Source: Streptomyces lanatus (GTDB lineage: Bacteria; Actinomycetota; Actinomycetes; Streptomycetales; Streptomycetaceae). Taken from it: a stretch of DNA of 64,000 nucleotides. Location: contig NZ_BNBM01000021.1 in NCBI RefSeq assembly GCF_014655715.1, forward strand, positions 1 through 64,000, given 5' to 3'. The first letter of the stretch is position 1, and each line of letters begins with the position of its first letter. Below are positions 61,738 to 64,000 of this stretch, piece after piece. A model generated the notes under the pieces. That model did no database searches. It saw only the letters and a program-made list of their open reading frames with translations, and had not been told where the DNA came from. A program made the position numbers and the translations under genes.

Positions 61738-63603
61738 ATGTCTGTCAGGACAGATGTGGAAATGTCGGGCAAGGTTCCTCAACGATCACCCCAGGTGAAC
61801 CAGATGGGGCAGCTGGCGACCCGTGCGCGGAGCGTGCTGCGCGGCCCGCGCCCCGAGGCCGTCCCCGTCCTCCTCGGCAGGGCGTGCGCCCTGGTCGGCC
61901 TGCTGGACGTCGCCGCGGGCGTCTTCCCGCGCTTCCGGCACAGCCGTATGCACGCCATCGCCGAGGTGCTGCCGGGCTCGACGGGCCCGTTCGCGGCCGC
62001 GCTCTCGCTCAGTGCCGGTGTGCTGTTGCTGCTGCTCGCGCACGGTCTCAAGCGCGGCAAGCGGCGCGCCTGGCGTGCGGCCGTCGTCCTGCTGCCGGCC
62101 GGCGCCGTCGCGCAGTTCACGTACCGCCACTCCCTCATCGGCGTACTGATCTCCGTGGCGCTGCTCGTGCCCCTGCTGCGCCACCGCGACCAGTTCGCGG
62201 CCCTGCCCGACCTGCGCAGCCGCTGGCGCGCGCTGGCCAACTTCGTCCTCATGGGCGCCGGTTCGCTCGCGCTCGGCCTGCTCATCGTCAGCGCCCACCC
62301 GAACACCCTGGTCGGCGACCCGAGCCTGGCGGACCGCATCACCCACGTCCTGTACGGCCTGTTCGGCTTCGAGGGCCCGGTCGACTACCAGGGCAACACC
62401 TCCTGGACGGTCGCCTTCTCCCTGGGCGCCCTCGGCTGGATCACCGCGGTCACCACCATCTACCTGGCCTTCCGCCCCGAACACCCCGCCGCACACCTCA
62501 CCGAGGACGACGAGAGCAGGCTGCGCGCCCTCCTCGAGAAGCACGGCGGCCGTGACTCCCTCGGCCACTTCGCGCTGCGCCGCGACAAGGCCGTCGTCTT
62601 CTCGCCCAGCGGCAAGGCGGCGGTGACGTACCGCGTCGTCTCCGGTGTGATGCTCGCCAGCGGCGACCCCATCGGCGACGTCGAGGCCTGGCCCGGCGCC
62701 ATCGAACGCTTCATGGACGAGGCCAAGGCGCACTCCTGGACGCCCGCCGTCATGGGCTGCTCCGAGACCGGTGCCGAGGTGTGGACCCGCGAGACCGGCC
62801 TCGACGCCCTCGAACTGGGCGACGAGGCGGTGGTGGACGTCCCGGATTTCTCCCTCACCGGCCGAGCGATGCGCAACGTGCGTCAGATGGTCAAGCGCAT
62901 CGAGCGCGCCGGTTACGAGACCCGGGTACGTCGTGTCCGTGACCTCGGCGAGACCGAGCTGGAGCGGATCCGGCAGGCCGCCGAGGACTGGCGCGGCACC
63001 GACACCGAGCGCGGCTTCTCGATGGCCCTGGGCCGCATCGGCGACGCCTCCGACGGCGACTGCCTCATCGCCACCGCCCACAAGGCCGACGAGGAACCGG
63101 GACCGTACGGCGACCTCAAGGCGATCCTGCACTTCGTGCCCTGGGGCACGGACGGGGTCTCGCTCGACCTGATGCGCCGCGACCGCGCGGCCGACCCCGG
63201 CATGAACGAACTGCTGATCGTGGCCGCCCTCCAGGCCGCCCCGAAGTTCGACATCGCGCGCGTGTCCCTCAACTTCGCCATGTTCCGCTCGGCGCTGGCA
63301 CGCGGCGAGAAGATCGGCGCGGGCCCGGTGCTGCGCGCCTGGCGGGGCCTTCTGGTCTTCCTCTCCCGCTGGTTCCAGATCGAGTCCCTGTACAAGTTCA
63401 ACGCCAAGTTCCGGCCGCGCTGGGAGCCCCGCTTCGTGGTCTACCGTGCCTCGGCCGACCTGCCCCGCCTCGGCTTCGCCGCCATGCAGGCGGAGGGCTT
63501 CGTGAACCTGGCGCTGCCCCTGCCGCGCTTCCTGCGCCGCCGCCGGCCCGTCGCGCGCCCGTGCGCGCACCGGGTGGCGGAGCGGGACGCACAGGCCGTG
63601 TGA
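61738..63603 (+). CDS. MprF-like phosphatidylglycerol lysyltransferase-type protein
   Basis: Protein of 621 aa. About six membrane segments in the first 240 residues (e.g. LSLSAGVLLLLLAHGL, LIGVLISVALLVPLL) are followed by a DUF2156 catalytic part with the doubled GNAT fold (SGVMLASGDPIGDVEAWPGAIERFMDEAKAH, GFSMALGRIGD, MNELLIVAALQAAPKFDIARVSLNFAMFRS). The family transfers lysine or another amino acid from tRNA to phosphatidylglycerol, lowering surface charge and giving resistance to cationic peptides. No lysyl-tRNA synthetase domain is fused. ATG 61762 or 61804 are alternative starts. Confidence 0.87.
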   Translation: MSVRTDVEMSGKVPQRSPQVNQMGQLATRARSVLRGPRPEAVPVLLGRACALVGLLDVAAGVFPRFRHSRMHAIAEVLPGSTGPFAAALSLSAGVLLLLLAHGLKRGKRRAWRAAVVLLPAGAVAQFTYRHSLIGVLISVALLVPLLRHRDQFAALPDLRSRWRALANFVLMGAGSLALGLLIVSAHPNTLVGDPSLADRITHVLYGLFGFEGPVDYQGNTSWTVAFSLGALGWITAVTTIYLAFRPEHPAAHLTEDDESRLRALLEKHGGRDSLGHFALRRDKAVVFSPSGKAAVTYRVVSGVMLASGDPIGDVEAWPGAIERFMDEAKAHSWTPAVMGCSETGAEVWTRETGLDALELGDEAVVDVPDFSLTGRAMRNVRQMVKRIERAGYETRVRRVRDLGETELERIRQAAEDWRGTDTERGFSMALGRIGDASDGDCLIATAHKADEEPGPYGDLKAILHFVPWGTDGVSLDLMRRDRAADPGMNELLIVAALQAAPKFDIARVSLNFAMFRSALARGEKIGAGPVLRAWRGLLVFLSRWFQIESLYKFNAKFRPRWEPRFVVYRASADLPRLGFAAMQAEGFVNLALPLPRFLRRRRPVARPCAHRVAERDAQAV

Positions 63604-63623
63604 GACGGCGGCCACCCATGACC

Positions 63624-63675
63624 GGCCCGAGCGGGCAGCCCACCCCCACGCCCCCCTGAGGCTCCCGCTCGGGCC
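63624..63675. terminator. Long-range hairpin after the MprF-like gene
   Basis: GGCCCGAGCGGG (63624-63635) and CCCGCTCGGGCC (63664-63675) are perfect 12-bp arms around a 28-nt loop. No T-tract. Confidence 0.5.
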
Positions 63676-63714
63676 ACGGCACGGCAGCCCCCTTGCTGGG
63701 CCTACGCTGAACAT

Positions 63715-64000
63715 ATGAGCAAGCAGAGCGGACGCGGGCGCGTCGCGGGCCTTCCGCAATGGGACCGCTGCGCGGTCATGGGAGTGGTCAATGTGACCCC
63801 CGACTCCTTCTCCGACGGCGGCCGCTGGTTCGACACCACGTCCGCCGTCAAGCACGGTCTCGCCCTGGTCGAGGAGGGCGCCGACCTGGTCGACGTCGGC
63901 GGCGAGTCCACCCGCCCCGGCGCCACCCGGGTCGACGAGGCCGAGGAGCTGCGCCGCGTCATCCCCGTCGTCCGCGGCCTCGCCTCCGAGGGCGTCACCG
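63715..64000 (+). CDS. folP: Dihydropteroate synthase, N-terminal part (cut by window end)
   Basis: Folate synthesis: joins p-aminobenzoate to dihydropterin pyrophosphate; the target of sulfonamides. The visible 95 residues contain VMGVVNVTPDSFSDGG (pterin site) and VDVGGESTRPGA (sulfonamide-region loop). The reading frame is open to the window edge. TACGCT lies six bases before the ATG, another likely leaderless start. Rest of the gene lies to the right. Confidence 0.92.
   Translation, partial: MSKQSGRGRVAGLPQWDRCAVMGVVNVTPDSFSDGGRWFDTTSAVKHGLALVEEGADLVDVGGESTRPGATRVDEAEELRRVIPVVRGLASEGVT

Overview
The window is high-GC actinobacterial chromosome, almost certainly Streptomyces. Evidence: GC-rich third codon positions throughout, GTG and even TTG starts, the complete sigE-cseA-cseB-cseC cell-envelope stress operon, an lsr2 gene, a DisA/RadA pair, an orphan nuoD-like gene and a Streptomyces-type dispersed intergenic repeat. 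The gene order resembles the core region of S. coelicolor around sigE, recalled from knowledge and not searched. No tRNA, CRISPR array, insertion sequence or prophage was seen.

Layout. 1-620: the leader and tandem promoters of an rRNA operon transcribed leftwards out of the window. 625-1821: a Trp-codon leader peptide, attenuator and tryptophanyl-tRNA synthetase. 1860-8636: proC, an ABC exporter with an apparently leaderless and operator-overlapped start, a methyltransferase, small envelope proteins and a Ser/Thr kinase with a beta-propeller. 8684-16051: ilvD, TetR, a sugar-phosphate-isomerase-like TIM barrel, Ppx/GppA, a Cys-rich conserved protein and a sigma-like/zinc/TM/BACON chimera. 16237-24118: radA, disA, a secreted-type anchored protein, PAP2 phosphatase, an unusual two-component pair and mutY. 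24229-27895: sigE-cseABC. 27913-33002: VOC protein, AraC, a DHA2 exporter with a divergent TetR and paired operators, a LytM-type peptidase and a secreted acid phosphatase.

33110-36786 is the main accessory locus. It is a two-gene trypco2 plus trypsin-NACHT-LRR operon, an NLR-like candidate immune or conflict system, set between a TTCG hairpin and clpC. 36849-42677: clpC, lsr2, an N-acetylglutamate synthase-type acetyltransferase and a BlaI/MecI-type regulator. 43567-48988: one tightly overlapping leftward operon, DUF2520 protein-panC-nadB-nadC-coaX, joining NAD and CoA synthesis. 49173-54524: a threonine-aldolase-like enzyme, an ArsR regulator with a large dyad operator, a TmrB-like ATPase and a second two-component system. 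54643-63603: a MidA-family methyltransferase convergent with orphan NuoD, two bacterial PH proteins, a coiled-coil membrane protein, an esterase and an MprF-like protein. 63715-end: the 5' part of folP.

Common themes are envelope stress (sigE-cseABC, SigmaE-like promoter candidates before the kinase and the MprF-like gene, a peptidoglycan hydrolase, PAP2) and a high frequency of apparent leaderless starts (TANNNT about 6-8 nt before ATG/GTG). All functional names rest on motif recognition by eye.
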